From Vibrio splendidus (GTDB taxonomy: Bacteria; Pseudomonadota; Gammaproteobacteria; Enterobacterales; Vibrionaceae): a DNA stretch of 64,000 bases. Location of the stretch: positions 1,984,001-2,048,000 of the forward strand of contig NZ_AP025508.1 in the NCBI RefSeq assembly GCF_024347615.1, in the 5' to 3' direction. The notes below the pieces were generated by a model that ran no database searches, was not told the DNA's origin, and worked only from the letters and a program-made list of their open reading frames with translations. Below, piece after piece: positions 9,755 to 18,073 of this stretch; the stretch's first letter is position 1; each line of letters opens with the position of its first letter. Position numbers and translations under genes: made by a program.

Positions 9755-9982
9755 TAAACGTATTCTTAATCGAAGATTAGGATATATGTTTATTAGGTAT
9801 TTTATGGTAAATAGCCTTACTGTTAAATAGAACGCCAATTTGGTAGATAAACAAGAGGCAGGGCATCACACAAAGATACCTGCCTTATAAACGCTAAAAC
9901 CAATTTAACATAATATACATAATACGCAGTGGGATTGTTAGAGCAATTTAGTAATGTCCGGTTTGAGCCATTTTAAAATGTC

Positions 9983-10016
9983 CTCCTAAGCTTACCTATA
10001 TTGGTCTGCTTAGGAG
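9983..10016 (+). promoter_or_regulatory. Inverted repeat sequestering the transposase ribosome site
   Basis: CTCCTAAGC at 9983-9991 pairs perfectly with GCTTAGGAG at 10008-10016. The second arm contains the TAGGAG ribosome site of the transposase start at 10025. In a transcript read in from outside, the stem would hide this site, a known way for insertion sequences to avoid activation by read-through. Confidence 0.55.
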
Positions 10017-10024
10017 TTATCCGG

Positions 10025-10564
10025 ATGCTTATTACTATGAGTGAAAAAGATATTCAGCGATTCAAGGTGCTTACTGACGTACGTGAAAAACGACTACGCC
10101 AAGTTGACGCTGCTGTCATTTTGAATCTGTCTGCGCGTCATATCCGACGTTTGGTGAACAAACTTGTCTCTCTTGGAGCTCAAAGTCTTACACACGCAGC
10201 GCGTGGACGCCCAAGTAATCGACGCTACTCAGAACATTTCAGAATTGAAATACTGAAACTTATCCATGAGCATAACTCTGACTTCTCACCAACGTTCGCT
10301 CTGGAAAAACTGACTGAACGACACAATCTATCCGTCTCTAAAGAAACACTTCGTCAATGGATGATCGCCGACGGACTGTGGCTTCCACATTTACAACTCA
10401 AACCTCGGGTCTATCAGCCTCGTTACCGTCGTGATTGCTTCGGTGAACTTATCCAAATTGACGGCTCCCATCATGACTGGTTTGAGGGCCGTAGCGACAA
10501 ATGCTGCCTATTGGTGTTCATTGATGAAAGATTTAGTGAGACAGAATCTGCATTTGTAGACTGA
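10025..10564 (+). pseudogene. ISNCY family transposase, truncated
   Basis: About 179 residues remain from the ATG at 10025 (TAGGAG, spacing 8). The N-terminal helix-turn-helix (about residues 10-60), the RGRPSNRR linker and the start of the DDE core (ELIQIDGSHHDWFEGR, first Asp) are intact. The chain reaches the second-Asp region (LLVFIDE), then jumps to RFSETESAF, which in intact relatives follows after roughly ten more residues, and stops a few codons later. This looks like a small internal deletion followed by loss of the remaining catalytic half, so it should not transpose. Confidence 0.8.
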
Positions 10565-10894
10565 AAAGACTTGGTTACTCTTTTTCGCATAGATATAGCT
10601 ATGCCAATCCGAACCACTATCTTTGATTTACTTGATGCTCAACAGTCATTATTGCCAGACGTTTCCATTCAAAACGTACTTCTATAAACAGCTTGGTTGA
10701 CAATAAGTTACAGTTCAACACAAAGTACTACTGTCTGGACTGTAGTACTTTGTCTCACAACTGCGACAATGACACTTCTATTATCAACAAGTCTTTAAAA
10801 TTAGATATTTAGACTATTTTTCAATTAGTTAGAGTACCTGCTGTTTGTTAACATATTCTGGAATTGAATAACTTACTATCTTAGAAGGCTTTAC
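10565..10894 (+). other. Decayed DNA between IS remnant and barrel gene
   Basis: No intact gene seen. In the transposase frame about 40 codons stay open after its stop (10565-10687), but I do not recognise the product. At 10720-10753 a perfect 12-bp inverted repeat (ACAAAGTACTAC and its complement) encloses a 10-base loop; it could be a terminator-like hairpin or an element end. The last 100 bases are AT-rich and should hold the promoter of the gene at 10895. Confidence 0.5.
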
Positions 10895-11497
10895 ATGAAA
10901 ATCAGTACAATCGCCCTATCGCTATTCACCGCTTTTTTTGGCATCAGTTCGCAGGCGCTTGCTAGTGAAACCGAAAACTCACCTAGAGATCATGGTCATT
11001 TTTATGCTGGTGTTGATATCGGCTTTTATAATGAAACTGAATTAGAATATCGTGGCAGCGCCATTGAAGATTCATCTGACCTATCAGACTTTAGCTATAA
11101 CTTGGTTGGAGGCTACGAATTCAATACACACGATGTCGTCAAACTGGGACTAGAGGCCGAGTACCGAAAAATCGGAAAAGTTAGCTATAGCGACTTAATG
11201 GATATTGAAGGCCAAGCTTTCTTCGTAAACATTAAACCAAAGTTTATTGTTCAAGGTGACGTCTTAGATCTGTATGTATCTCTATTAGCAGGTGTTGGCT
11301 CTATGGATATGGAAGCGAAAGCTTTTGGAGTCTCAGGTTCTAAGTCTGAAGCAGCCTACCAAGTTGGTGCTGAACTTGGTGCGATAGTGACAGACAACAT
11401 CGACATCCATATTGGTTACCGCTATGTAAACGTTGAAATAGAATCCATCGACGTGTCAACCCAAACCGCTTACTTAGGTGCAAGGTACCACTTCTAA
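10895..11497 (+). CDS. Small outer-membrane beta-barrel protein
   Basis: A 200-residue protein with a signal peptide (cleavage probably after ALAS, near residue 24), alternating hydrophobic strands typical of an 8-stranded barrel, and a C-terminal YLGARYHF ending in the terminal Phe recognised by the Bam machinery. It fits the broad OmpA-transmembrane or opacity-type porin group; no specific substrate can be named. It sits alone beside an IS remnant. A hairpin follows at 11525-11557. Confidence 0.85.
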   Translation: MKISTIALSLFTAFFGISSQALASETENSPRDHGHFYAGVDIGFYNETELEYRGSAIEDSSDLSDFSYNLVGGYEFNTHDVVKLGLEAEYRKIGKVSYSDLMDIEGQAFFVNIKPKFIVQGDVLDLYVSLLAGVGSMDMEAKAFGVSGSKSEAAYQVGAELGAIVTDNIDIHIGYRYVNVEIESIDVSTQTAYLGARYHF

Positions 11498-11841
11498 ACT
11501 TGATTCACTCGAAGGCTCAATACAATTAAAGCCGTCCTTTTAAAGTTCGGCTTTAATCTTGGTCACCTATTTACCCTTTCCCTGCTCAACCTCTACTTTA
11601 ACAAGACAATTCAACCATAAATAAAGTTACGTTGTATCTTTCTAAAAAGCTACAACTTGAAAGCTTAGCCTTTATGCAAAATAAACCACTTAAACCGGTC
11701 ACTATTTCGTGTTTAAATTTTGATCTATCAAACAGTTGTGCCAATAAATTTGGTGATTGAGCAATCAAATGCTATGCATTCGGGTATGAGTTATGAATTA
11801 AAGTGTTAACATCAAGCAATGTTGTAAACTAGGTGTTTGAT
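11498..11841 (+). other. 344-base intergenic region
   Basis: Contains an imperfect terminator-like hairpin at 11525-11557 (ATTAAAGCCG with CGGCTTTAAT, 13-base loop) with no clear T-run, for the barrel gene. The rest is AT-rich and holds no recognisable gene or RNA; it presumably carries the promoter of the gene at 11842. Confidence 0.5.
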
Positions 11842-12444
11842 ATGTTGCCTAAACTTTATAAGTTCAGATCTCTCCACGACAGAAACATACAATCTATTGC
11901 CGAATGTTCGTTATGGTTTGATTACGCTAAGACCTTTAATAACCCATTTGAGTCTAACCATCTGCTCGACAAAGAACTTCAGAACGATTTCAAGGTTGTG
12001 TGCTTTTCTCAGTCAAGTAACCACCCAATACTATGGTCTCAGTATGGCGACAACTTTAAAGGCATGTGCATCGAGTATGATCTCAATTGTTATAATGGTG
12101 AGGCCAAGCTCAATTGCTTTGGAGTCCAGTATGAAGACGACCCAAACATGTTCCACTTAGAATCGTTGAATGAATTCCAAACATCTGAATTGGATGTAGA
12201 AATATTTAAGATCAAGCATTCTAATTGGCGCTACGAAAAGGAATATCGCTGGGTGTTGCCTGATGAGGAGATGCTCGGCAATAAGCTGTACCTTAATAGA
12301 GAATGCCTAAGTTCTGTGATCCTCTCTGAACACGCTCCTGCCGACAGGAAGCTTAAAGTTCTGATGACTTGCCAACGCCTTGGTATTCCCGTTAAACACG
12401 CAACAGCAAAACAAGAGTCGTTTACATTCGAAGTGGTCAGCTAA
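11842..12444 (+). CDS. DUF2971 domain protein
   Basis: A 200-residue cytoplasmic protein. The family signature is clear: an N-terminal LYKFRSL motif, W-FDYAKTFNNPFES, an FSQSSNHPILWSQYGDNFKGMCIEYDL block and a KHSNWRYEKEYRWV block. The biochemical function of DUF2971 is unknown; such genes are frequent in islands and near mobile elements. The ATG at 11842 is chosen over an upstream GTG because family members start with LPKLYKFR or close variants. Its location between an IS remnant and core genes suggests acquisition by transfer. Confidence 0.8.
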   Translation: MLPKLYKFRSLHDRNIQSIAECSLWFDYAKTFNNPFESNHLLDKELQNDFKVVCFSQSSNHPILWSQYGDNFKGMCIEYDLNCYNGEAKLNCFGVQYEDDPNMFHLESLNEFQTSELDVEIFKIKHSNWRYEKEYRWVLPDEEMLGNKLYLNRECLSSVILSEHAPADRKLKVLMTCQRLGIPVKHATAKQESFTFEVVS

Positions 12445-12506
12445 AATAACACAACCAACTGATTATTATTGAAAAACTAGCAAGTCATCAGAAGTTGCAG
12501 TGTAAT

Positions 12507-12542
12507 AAAAAGGGAGCCACATTTAATGTGGCTCCCTTTTTA
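12507..12542. terminator. Bidirectional terminator
   Basis: A strong stem (AGGGAGCCACAT with ATGTGGCTCCCT) flanked by A and T runs, lying between the convergent DUF2971 (plus) and HDOD (minus) genes. Confidence 0.9.
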
Positions 12543-12543
12543 T

Positions 12544-13764
12544 TTACATGTTCGTCGTCAGTTGTCCAGGCACTCTAGCCTGCATTTGTTCAATTGTCGT
12601 TATAGACATTTGAACTGTGGAAAACCAATAAGGGCGATGCTTAACGTTAAACAATTCGCTGTTATCCAACGCTTCGAAAATAGAAAACTTTCGACCTTGG
12701 GCGAGAGCCGCGCCATAAACTGTTCGCTCAAGCACGGGGATATCATTCACTTCCTCTAGAAGCGCCCTCTTAATGAACAGATTACTTGGGCTCCAATCTA
12801 CAAATTCAACGAGATTTTTAAGTAGCTTAAGCTCCAATTTCTCTACCATTACTTCGAGAAACTGTGTGTTTGGTATCACCTCTGTACAAGCATAATATTC
12901 ATCATGCTTGTCACTTGCTTCACGATAGCCAAGCATCGTTTTTACCAATGCATCTTCAAAAGTTGAAGAAAAGTGGTTACAAATCAAGAATAAAGGCAGA
13001 ACTCTCAAAACACCAAGTAGAATACCGACGTTAGGATCTTTTACCGACGTTTCTTGAAGTCGAATTCGAGTCGCATTTGAAGTCACTACCAGATGCTGCC
13101 AAACCTTAGGCGAGATGTGTTTGATGTTGCCATCACTCCATTTAATAAGCTGCTGGCTCATCAGCAATGGAAACAACAAACGACAGTTCTCGATACCGAT
13201 TTGGCGCGCTGCAACTTTAGGATCGAGAATTACCTTGGATTTTTTACCGTACTTTTCAGTGAACTCACGATTGGAAACAAACTCGATTAAGCTTGAACTC
13301 AATGCACTACTTTTAGCTGATATTTCATGAAGCTTAGAAAAGTTTAAGGATGGCGAATAGCCAACATTAGCGAACTGGTTGTAGTCTGGTAGCTCTGAAA
13401 ACAATGTGCTTATTAAAGTCCCTTGAAGCTTCTCAAGCATAAGCTCCGAGGCTGCATTACTTACATCATCGACCACGTAACGCAGTGTTTGTTGCTTCGC
13501 GACGACTTTCTCACGATGAGCGTTAACTCTATCTTGTTCACAACGCAATAAAATACGTTGATTGTGAGATATGCGGTCAGATTCATCAAAAATAACGCTA
13601 TCACAGTATCTATTTTCCAAACTCAGTAATGTATCTACCGTAGATTGTTCGAGTTTATACTCCGGAGAGATCAGCCACCGATTAAAGCGAGCCTCAACAT
13701 TGATTGAGACTTTTCTAGATATCTCAATCACTTCAGGGGGGTAATTTTTATGTGCTAACAACAA
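12544..13764 (-). CDS. HDOD domain protein
   Basis: A 406-residue cytoplasmic protein. The central part (about residues 125-320) matches the HDOD fold: LFSELPDYNQFANVG, then a run of helices with KVAARQIGIENCRLLFPLLM in the position where such proteins have a Gly-Ile-Xaa-Xaa-Val/Leu-Arg helix. HDOD proteins usually act in signalling; the divergent HD-type residues suggest no hydrolase activity. The N-terminal 120 residues are charged and coiled-coil-like. The gene stands alone, ending at a shared terminator, so context does not narrow the role. Confidence 0.7.
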   Translation of the reverse strand: MLLAHKNYPPEVIEISRKVSINVEARFNRWLISPEYKLEQSTVDTLLSLENRYCDSVIFDESDRISHNQRILLRCEQDRVNAHREKVVAKQQTLRYVVDDVSNAASELMLEKLQGTLISTLFSELPDYNQFANVGYSPSLNFSKLHEISAKSSALSSSLIEFVSNREFTEKYGKKSKVILDPKVAARQIGIENCRLLFPLLMSQQLIKWSDGNIKHISPKVWQHLVVTSNATRIRLQETSVKDPNVGILLGVLRVLPLFLICNHFSSTFEDALVKTMLGYREASDKHDEYYACTEVIPNTQFLEVMVEKLELKLLKNLVEFVDWSPSNLFIKRALLEEVNDIPVLERTVYGAALAQGRKFSIFEALDNSELFNVKHRPYWFSTVQMSITTIEQMQARVPGQLTTNM

Positions 13765-13911
13765 CAGTGACTTTCCTTTGCCCTAAATGCTCTTTTGTCG
13801 GCATATCCTGCCTTTATAATAAAACTAATATTAATAGAAATTAGAGATTGGTTCACGTAATTGTTTCAATAAAATTAAGGTTATTTAGTTATAGTGCATG
13901 ACATCGGATTA

Positions 13912-14220
13912 TTATGTGATATGGAGGCGGATGTACTTTTCAGGAAAGCTGTATTTGAACTTTTTCTTCCTCGGTAAGTGCTTTTTAGCTTGTTTGCATG
14001 CTTTGCTATCGCCAGATGCCCTAACCTTTTTAATTCTGGCATAACCTTTAAAGTGCTTCATTTCTATCATCAGGTCGCAATAGCCATCAAAATCAATATT
14101 ACTCTTATTGAGCCCTTCCAGCACTGTGGCTTTGATTTTTTTGGCTACGGGGTTAACCAATGCATCGTCGGCAAAAACGAATGGGGATAAAAAACACGAC
14201 AAGAATATTAGATATCTCAT
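13912..14220 (-). CDS. Secreted TolA C-terminal-like protein
   Basis: A 102-residue protein with a signal peptide (MRYLIFLSCFLSPFVFA, cleavage near residue 17). The mature part resembles the third domain of TolA: a first Cys (48) in a beta strand, a GYARIKKV strand, SGD, and a second Cys (75) 27 residues later, close to the spacing of the disulfide in TolA domain III. There is no membrane anchor or long helix, so it would be a free periplasmic domain. It may compete with TolA or bind similar partners; this is inference. Confidence 0.65.
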   Translation of the reverse strand: MRYLIFLSCFLSPFVFADDALVNPVAKKIKATVLEGLNKSNIDFDGYCDLMIEMKHFKGYARIKKVRASGDSKACKQAKKHLPRKKKFKYSFPEKYIRLHIT

Positions 14221-14325
14221 ACTGCTCTCTCTTTATTGGGGGTGAGAACAGTATGCTTACAGTTAAGGGAGATGACGAATTAACTAAGTATGACGTTTTA
14301 CCAGATAACGCGTAATTCTCGACAA

Positions 14326-14634
14326 TTACGCTTTCTTTGAACCTTTGGATTTAAATCCATTATGCGGAAAAACGTTACGAATACGTTGTTGAACGCTTTT
14401 AGGTACATCTTTAGTAAATTTGAGATTGTAACCAGAGCGCTTCGCATACACTTTCAACTCACCCTTGAAGGAATTATTGTGGCCAATTTCTTGAAGGTTG
14501 TGCTTAAAGCTCGGTGGAAGATGACCTTTAACTTGTTCGATCGCCCCGTCACTAAATTTGATTTTCAATACCGGCCGATCAACTGCGACTAACCAAAAAA
14601 CCAACGCTGCACCAATTAAGATTACATACATCAT
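14326..14634 (-). CDS. DUF3634 family protein
   Basis: A 102-residue protein with one N-terminal membrane helix (about 2-18) and a basic cytoplasmic or periplasmic domain. The VDRPVLKIKFSDG and GHLPPSFKHNL stretches match the Vibrio DUF3634 family as I recall it; function is unknown. It starts 23 bases beyond the matP stop on the same strand and is likely co-transcribed with matP. Confidence 0.8.
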   Translation of the reverse strand: MMYVILIGAALVFWLVAVDRPVLKIKFSDGAIEQVKGHLPPSFKHNLQEIGHNNSFKGELKVYAKRSGYNLKFTKDVPKSVQQRIRNVFPHNGFKSKGSKKA

Positions 14635-14657
14635 AATGTCACCACTACTGTTGACGG

Positions 14658-15113
14658 TTATTTATCGTCAGAAAGGAGCTTACTCAAATCTTCTTTAAGG
14701 CTAGTAACTGTCTTGCTGGCCTGCTCACTTCGAGACGCTTCGCTAACCAAATACTCTATCGCATCAGATAACGTACAACCGAGTTCGTTTGCTCGTTGAG
14801 ATAACTTCTCCCAGACTCGATAATCAAGATCGATAGACTTCTTTTTAGTATGAACTTGCTCAGCGTTGAAATGGCGCTTACGTTTGGCTCTGATCGCTTG
14901 CTTGAGTTTGTTATCAAGCTCAGGCGACATGTTATTTGAGATCCACTCAAGAACCCCTGTAGGTTGGTGTTCTAGCTCCAACAAAGCTTTCACGGCAACA
15001 TCAGCTTCACTTGAATCTATATGGCAAGTGATCGAATCACCTTCTTTCCATTTTTTTACCAAGTAGTTCCATTTCCAACCACATTCTAAATTTTCAAGCT
15101 GCTGATATTTCAT
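14658..15113 (-). CDS. matP: Macrodomain Ter protein MatP
   Basis: DNA-binding protein that organises the chromosome terminus by binding matS sites and that contacts ZapB at the division septum. The 151 residues match MatP over their length: MKYQQLENLECGWKWNYLVKKW at the start, the helical domain, then a ribbon-helix-helix (KKSIDLDYRVWEKLSQRANE) and a C-terminal coiled coil (about residues 125-150). It is divergent from lonH, as in E. coli, where matP, lonH (ycbZ), fabA and rmf are neighbours. A perfect matS lies at 2011-2023, and a one-mismatch version lies 24 bases upstream of this start. Confidence 0.97.
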   Translation of the reverse strand: MKYQQLENLECGWKWNYLVKKWKEGDSITCHIDSSEADVAVKALLELEHQPTGVLEWISNNMSPELDNKLKQAIRAKRKRHFNAEQVHTKKKSIDLDYRVWEKLSQRANELGCTLSDAIEYLVSEASRSEQASKTVTSLKEDLSKLLSDDK

Positions 15114-15301
15114 GTCTAATCTCGAGAGTTAACCTAGTGACAGCGTAACCCATAATAGGTCACTTAACAATTATTGTCTTGAAAGAATAGACCAAGATCA
15201 TACTTATATTAGCTTAGTGTTTAGTAACTACAACATAGACCTATATGAGTCCTCGGTTTTTCTATATACTCCCTACCTTATTATCATAATCAGACATTTA
15301 A

Positions 15302-16954
15302 ATGACTCAAGTAGATTGGCGACATGTAACGCCTCAGTACGATGAATATAGCGCTCAACTAGAGCAATTCCCTGACATCTCTCCTTTCACATTCTCAGAT
15401 ATTCAACATAGATTTAGAGATGCGCTAACCCGTTTTGTACGCCTATCCAATCTTTCACGAGTTCTACTTGTTAATGCGCCTGACAACTCAATCTATCGTC
15501 AACTTATCGTTGAATCTTTGACGACAGAATTAAAAGACGATGCTCAGCCTGTTATAAAAACCGAATCTTTAAATGCAGCCACTTTATTTGACCAAGTTCA
15601 GTCTAAAAATGGTGAAATTGTAGCGACAAAGCCAGGTCTACTTTCTAGAGCGAACAATGGTTACCTCGTTGTCTCAGCGAATCTGATCCTTGCAAATCCA
15701 GGAAGTTGGTTGTTATTGAAATCCGCACTTCTCGGTGAAGCAGTCGAACCAATTAGCAGTTTTCCAGAGCATCTAAATCAAACGCCTATCGCTGCACTGA
15801 CATACAACATTAAGTTGATTGTTGTCGGAGACCGCGCTCAACTTGGTGATCTGGACTATCTAGATGGCGATATTCAAACAGGGTTTTGTCTATTCAGTGA
15901 AATAGAACAAGATATCAAGCTTTCACACGATACTTTGACCCAATATCTTGGGTATCTAAGATGGCTTCAGCAACGTTATAACCTCCCATACATTACGCAA
16001 CAGGCACTAATTGGGATTCTTACCGCTGGCGCGCGTGAGACTGAAGATCAGAGCTATATCCCTTTATGCCCTATTTGGCACAATGCGCTATTGAGCGAAG
16101 CTTTAGTTGAAGCGGACAATGGTGACATTGATATTCACCATATTCAGCAAGCTCAACAACACAAATACAACCGCGAGTCTTACCTTCCTGAACGTGCTCT
16201 CGATGATATTCGAGATGGCCAAGTCATAATCGAAACTGAAGGTGAACAAGTAGGCCAAGTTAATGGCCTGACTGTTATCGATGTACCGGGGCACCCAATA
16301 TCGTATGGTGAACCTGCACGAATTTCATGTGTTATTCACTTTGGTGATGGTGATATTGCAGATGTTGAGCGCAAAGCCGAACTTGGTGGTAATCTTCATG
16401 CGAAAGGCATGATGATCATGCAAGCATTTTTAAGTAGCTCGCTAAACTTAGAAGACCCGTTGCCATATGCTGCTTCTGTTGTGTTTGAGCAATCATACTG
16501 CGAAGTTGATGGCGATAGCGCTTCCCTTGCTGAGCTTTGCTCTCTGGTAAGTGCTTTGTCGGAATACCCTATCAATCAACAAATAGCGGTAACCGGTGCT
16601 GTCGACCAATTCGGCCGTGTACAAGCCGTTGGTGGGCTAAACGAGAAAATCGAAGGCTTCTACCATGTGTGTAAACACAACGGGCTAACTGGCGAACAAG
16701 GTGTGATCCTTCCAAGATCTAACTTAAGACACCTTGCTCTGAAGCCAGACCTAATTGAAAGCATCAAAAACAAAGAGTTCCATATCTGGTCTGTGTCTAA
16801 TGTAGATGAAGCGATTCCTCTTATTATGAACGCACCATTTAGGGACGAAGAACAAGAAAGCGTTCTGAGTAAAATCGCGGAACGTATTGAAAACTTTGAA
16901 AGACATGAGCACCCTATTGGAATCGTTGGACGCATTAAAAACTGGTTTGTCTAG
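15302..16954 (+). CDS. lonH: LonH (YcbZ) family protease
   Basis: A 550-residue Lon-like protein. The C-terminal half is a Lon protease domain with the catalytic dyad Ser406 (GDSAS) and Lys449 (LNEKIEG), 43 residues apart as in Lon (Ser679 and Lys722 in E. coli). The N-terminal half corresponds to the AAA region, but the expected Walker A site reads like NAPDNSIYRQ, without the GKT/S motif, so ATP hydrolysis is doubtful. It is divergent from matP and followed by fabA, whose promoter elements begin at the end of this gene. The E. coli homologue YcbZ is poorly characterised. Confidence 0.88.
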   Translation: MTQVDWRHVTPQYDEYSAQLEQFPDISPFTFSDIQHRFRDALTRFVRLSNLSRVLLVNAPDNSIYRQLIVESLTTELKDDAQPVIKTESLNAATLFDQVQSKNGEIVATKPGLLSRANNGYLVVSANLILANPGSWLLLKSALLGEAVEPISSFPEHLNQTPIAALTYNIKLIVVGDRAQLGDLDYLDGDIQTGFCLFSEIEQDIKLSHDTLTQYLGYLRWLQQRYNLPYITQQALIGILTAGARETEDQSYIPLCPIWHNALLSEALVEADNGDIDIHHIQQAQQHKYNRESYLPERALDDIRDGQVIIETEGEQVGQVNGLTVIDVPGHPISYGEPARISCVIHFGDGDIADVERKAELGGNLHAKGMMIMQAFLSSSLNLEDPLPYAASVVFEQSYCEVDGDSASLAELCSLVSALSEYPINQQIAVTGAVDQFGRVQAVGGLNEKIEGFYHVCKHNGLTGEQGVILPRSNLRHLALKPDLIESIKNKEFHIWSVSNVDEAIPLIMNAPFRDEEQESVLSKIAERIENFERHEHPIGIVGRIKNWFV

Positions 16955-16955
16955 T

Positions 16956-16970
16956 ACTGATCGGACTTGT
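16956..16970 (+). promoter_or_regulatory. Putative FadR site at the fabA promoter
   Basis: ACTGATCGGACTTGT agrees with the FadR consensus (ACTGGTCNGACCAGT) at most positions. It overlaps the -35 region of the predicted fabA promoter, where FadR activates fabA in E. coli. Confidence 0.6.
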
Positions 16971-16995
16971 TTAGCGTACACCTGTTCACTAATAT
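16967..16995 (+). promoter_or_regulatory. Predicted fabA promoter with FabR palindrome in the spacer
   Basis: A -35 TTGTTT (16967-16972) and a -10 TAATAT (16990-16995) are separated by 17 bases. The spacer is filled by AGCGTACACCTGTTCACT (16973-16990), close to the FabR operator consensus AGCGTACANNTGTTCGCT. FabR represses fabA and fabB in enterics in response to unsaturated acyl chains; the same logic is inferred here. Confidence 0.65.
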
Positions 16996-17024
16996 GCACC
17001 TATCAAAAATCGGAGTAATTGATA

Positions 17025-17540
17025 ATGCAAAACAAACGTGATTCTTACACTCGCGAAGATCTTCTAGCATCAAGCCAAGGCGAACTATGGCCAGAAGGTC
17101 CTCAACTACCAGCACCGAACATGTTGATGATGGATCGCATCACTAAAATGTCTGAGACTGAAGGTGATTTCGGTAAAGGTTTGATTCTTGCTGAACTGGA
17201 TATTACTCCTGACCTATGGTTCTTCGACTGTCACTTCCCTGGCGACCCAGTAATGCCTGGTTGTCTAGGCCTTGATGCAATGTGGCAGCTTGTTGGCTTC
17301 TACCTTGGTTGGGTTGGCGGCAAAGGCAAAGGCCGTGCTCTAGGTGTTGGTGAAGTTAAATTCACTGGCCAAATCTTACCTACGGCTAAAAAAGTAACTT
17401 ACGAAATTCACATGAAGCGTGTTGTTAACCGTCGCCTAGTAATGGGCCTTGCAGACGGTCGCGTTCTTGTTGACGGTAAAGAGATCTATGTTGCTAAAGA
17501 TTTGAAAGTTGGTCTTTTCCAAGACACATCAGCATTCTAG
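17025..17540 (+). CDS. fabA: 3-hydroxydecanoyl-ACP dehydratase/isomerase
   Basis: Bifunctional dehydratase and trans-2/cis-3-decenoyl-ACP isomerase that starts unsaturated fatty acid synthesis in the cytoplasm. The ATG at 17025 gives the usual 171 residues (a TTG two codons earlier has poorer spacing to GGAG). Catalytic His70 in [15 protein letters not shown] and Asp84 in LGLDAMWQ are present. The hot-dog fold length is standard. The promoter upstream carries FadR and FabR sites and a terminator follows at 17562. Confidence 0.98.
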   Translation: MQNKRDSYTREDLLASSQGELWPEGPQLPAPNMLMMDRITKMSETEGDFGKGLILAELDITPDLWFFDCHFPGDPVMPGCLGLDAMWQLVGFYLGWVGGKGKGRALGVGEVKFTGQILPTAKKVTYEIHMKRVVNRRLVMGLADGRVLVDGKEIYVAKDLKVGLFQDTSAF

Positions 17541-17561
17541 TCTAATAGTTAGATTTTTAAT

Positions 17562-17590
17562 AAAGCAGCCAATGGTTGCTTTATTTTCAT
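17562..17590 (+). terminator. fabA terminator
   Basis: AAAGCA(G)CC and GG(T)TGCTTT form a stem around AAT, followed by TATTTTC, 21 bases after the fabA stop. Confidence 0.75.
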
Positions 17591-17732
17591 TCCAATACAT
17601 TTAGTTATAGTGCACTAAGATGTAGCTAAGTAACTTTCATCAATTATATGTCCACCAGCGAAACAATCTTAAATCACTTTCTAAGCAGCCAGTTCTCGGT
17701 TTATAAGGCCTTGTATGGTTCTCAGAAACTAA

Positions 17733-17766
17733 CAAGGCTCCAGCTGTTATACCACATGGAGCCTTG
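17733..17766 (-). terminator. Probable rmf terminator
   Basis: A 10-bp perfect stem (CAAGGCTCCA with TGGAGCCTTG) and a 14-base loop, 24 bases past the rmf stop on the minus strand. The T-run is weak, so efficiency is uncertain. Confidence 0.5.
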
Positions 17767-17789
17767 ACCTTTGAATATGTTCGCCCTAT

Positions 17790-17963
17790 CTACTTATAGA
17801 GACCTGAATGCTTATCATCTTTGGCATCACGCCAACCACCTAACCAATACGATTTAGAATCCATTTGGCTATATGGGCAAGCTTCTTGTGACCTGCCATT
17901 TAAACCAGCTTTGTAACCTTGAGATTGTGCTCGTTCTAGGCGATCACGCTTTTGTCTCTTCAT
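17790..17963 (-). CDS. rmf: Ribosome modulation factor
   Basis: Hibernation factor that pairs 70S ribosomes into inactive 100S dimers in stationary phase. The 57 residues starting MKRQKRDRLERA match RMF, including GYKAGLNGRS, ACPY and WLGGWRDA. The reading frame is open further upstream, but the ATG at 17963 has a GAGG site and gives the family length. The position next to fabA is the same as in E. coli. Confidence 0.95.
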   Translation of the reverse strand: MKRQKRDRLERAQSQGYKAGLNGRSQEACPYSQMDSKSYWLGGWRDAKDDKHSGLYK

Positions 17964-18073
17964 AGTGCAGTCCTCATACGGGTGTTCGTTTACTAGCATA
18001 CAATGATTACAACTTCGTGGAGTTTTGTTGACTCCAACTTTAAGAATCGACCACTTTTGCACTTTTCTCAAGG

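Larger units (their letters stand above)
9951..10564 (+). mobile_element. Remnant of an ISNCY-type insertion sequence
   Basis: The element appears to begin near 9951, where an AATGTCC motif is repeated within 30 bases (9953 and 9977), a pattern I associate with the ends of ISNCY-type elements. It contains only the first part of the transposase gene. No matching right end was found before the barrel gene at 10895, so the element is decayed and the right limit is uncertain. Confidence 0.6.

Noticed and set aside
10565-10687. Open frame of about 40 codons after the transposase stop
   Set aside because: No ribosome site, no recognisable product and no start codon near its beginning; treated as decayed DNA.
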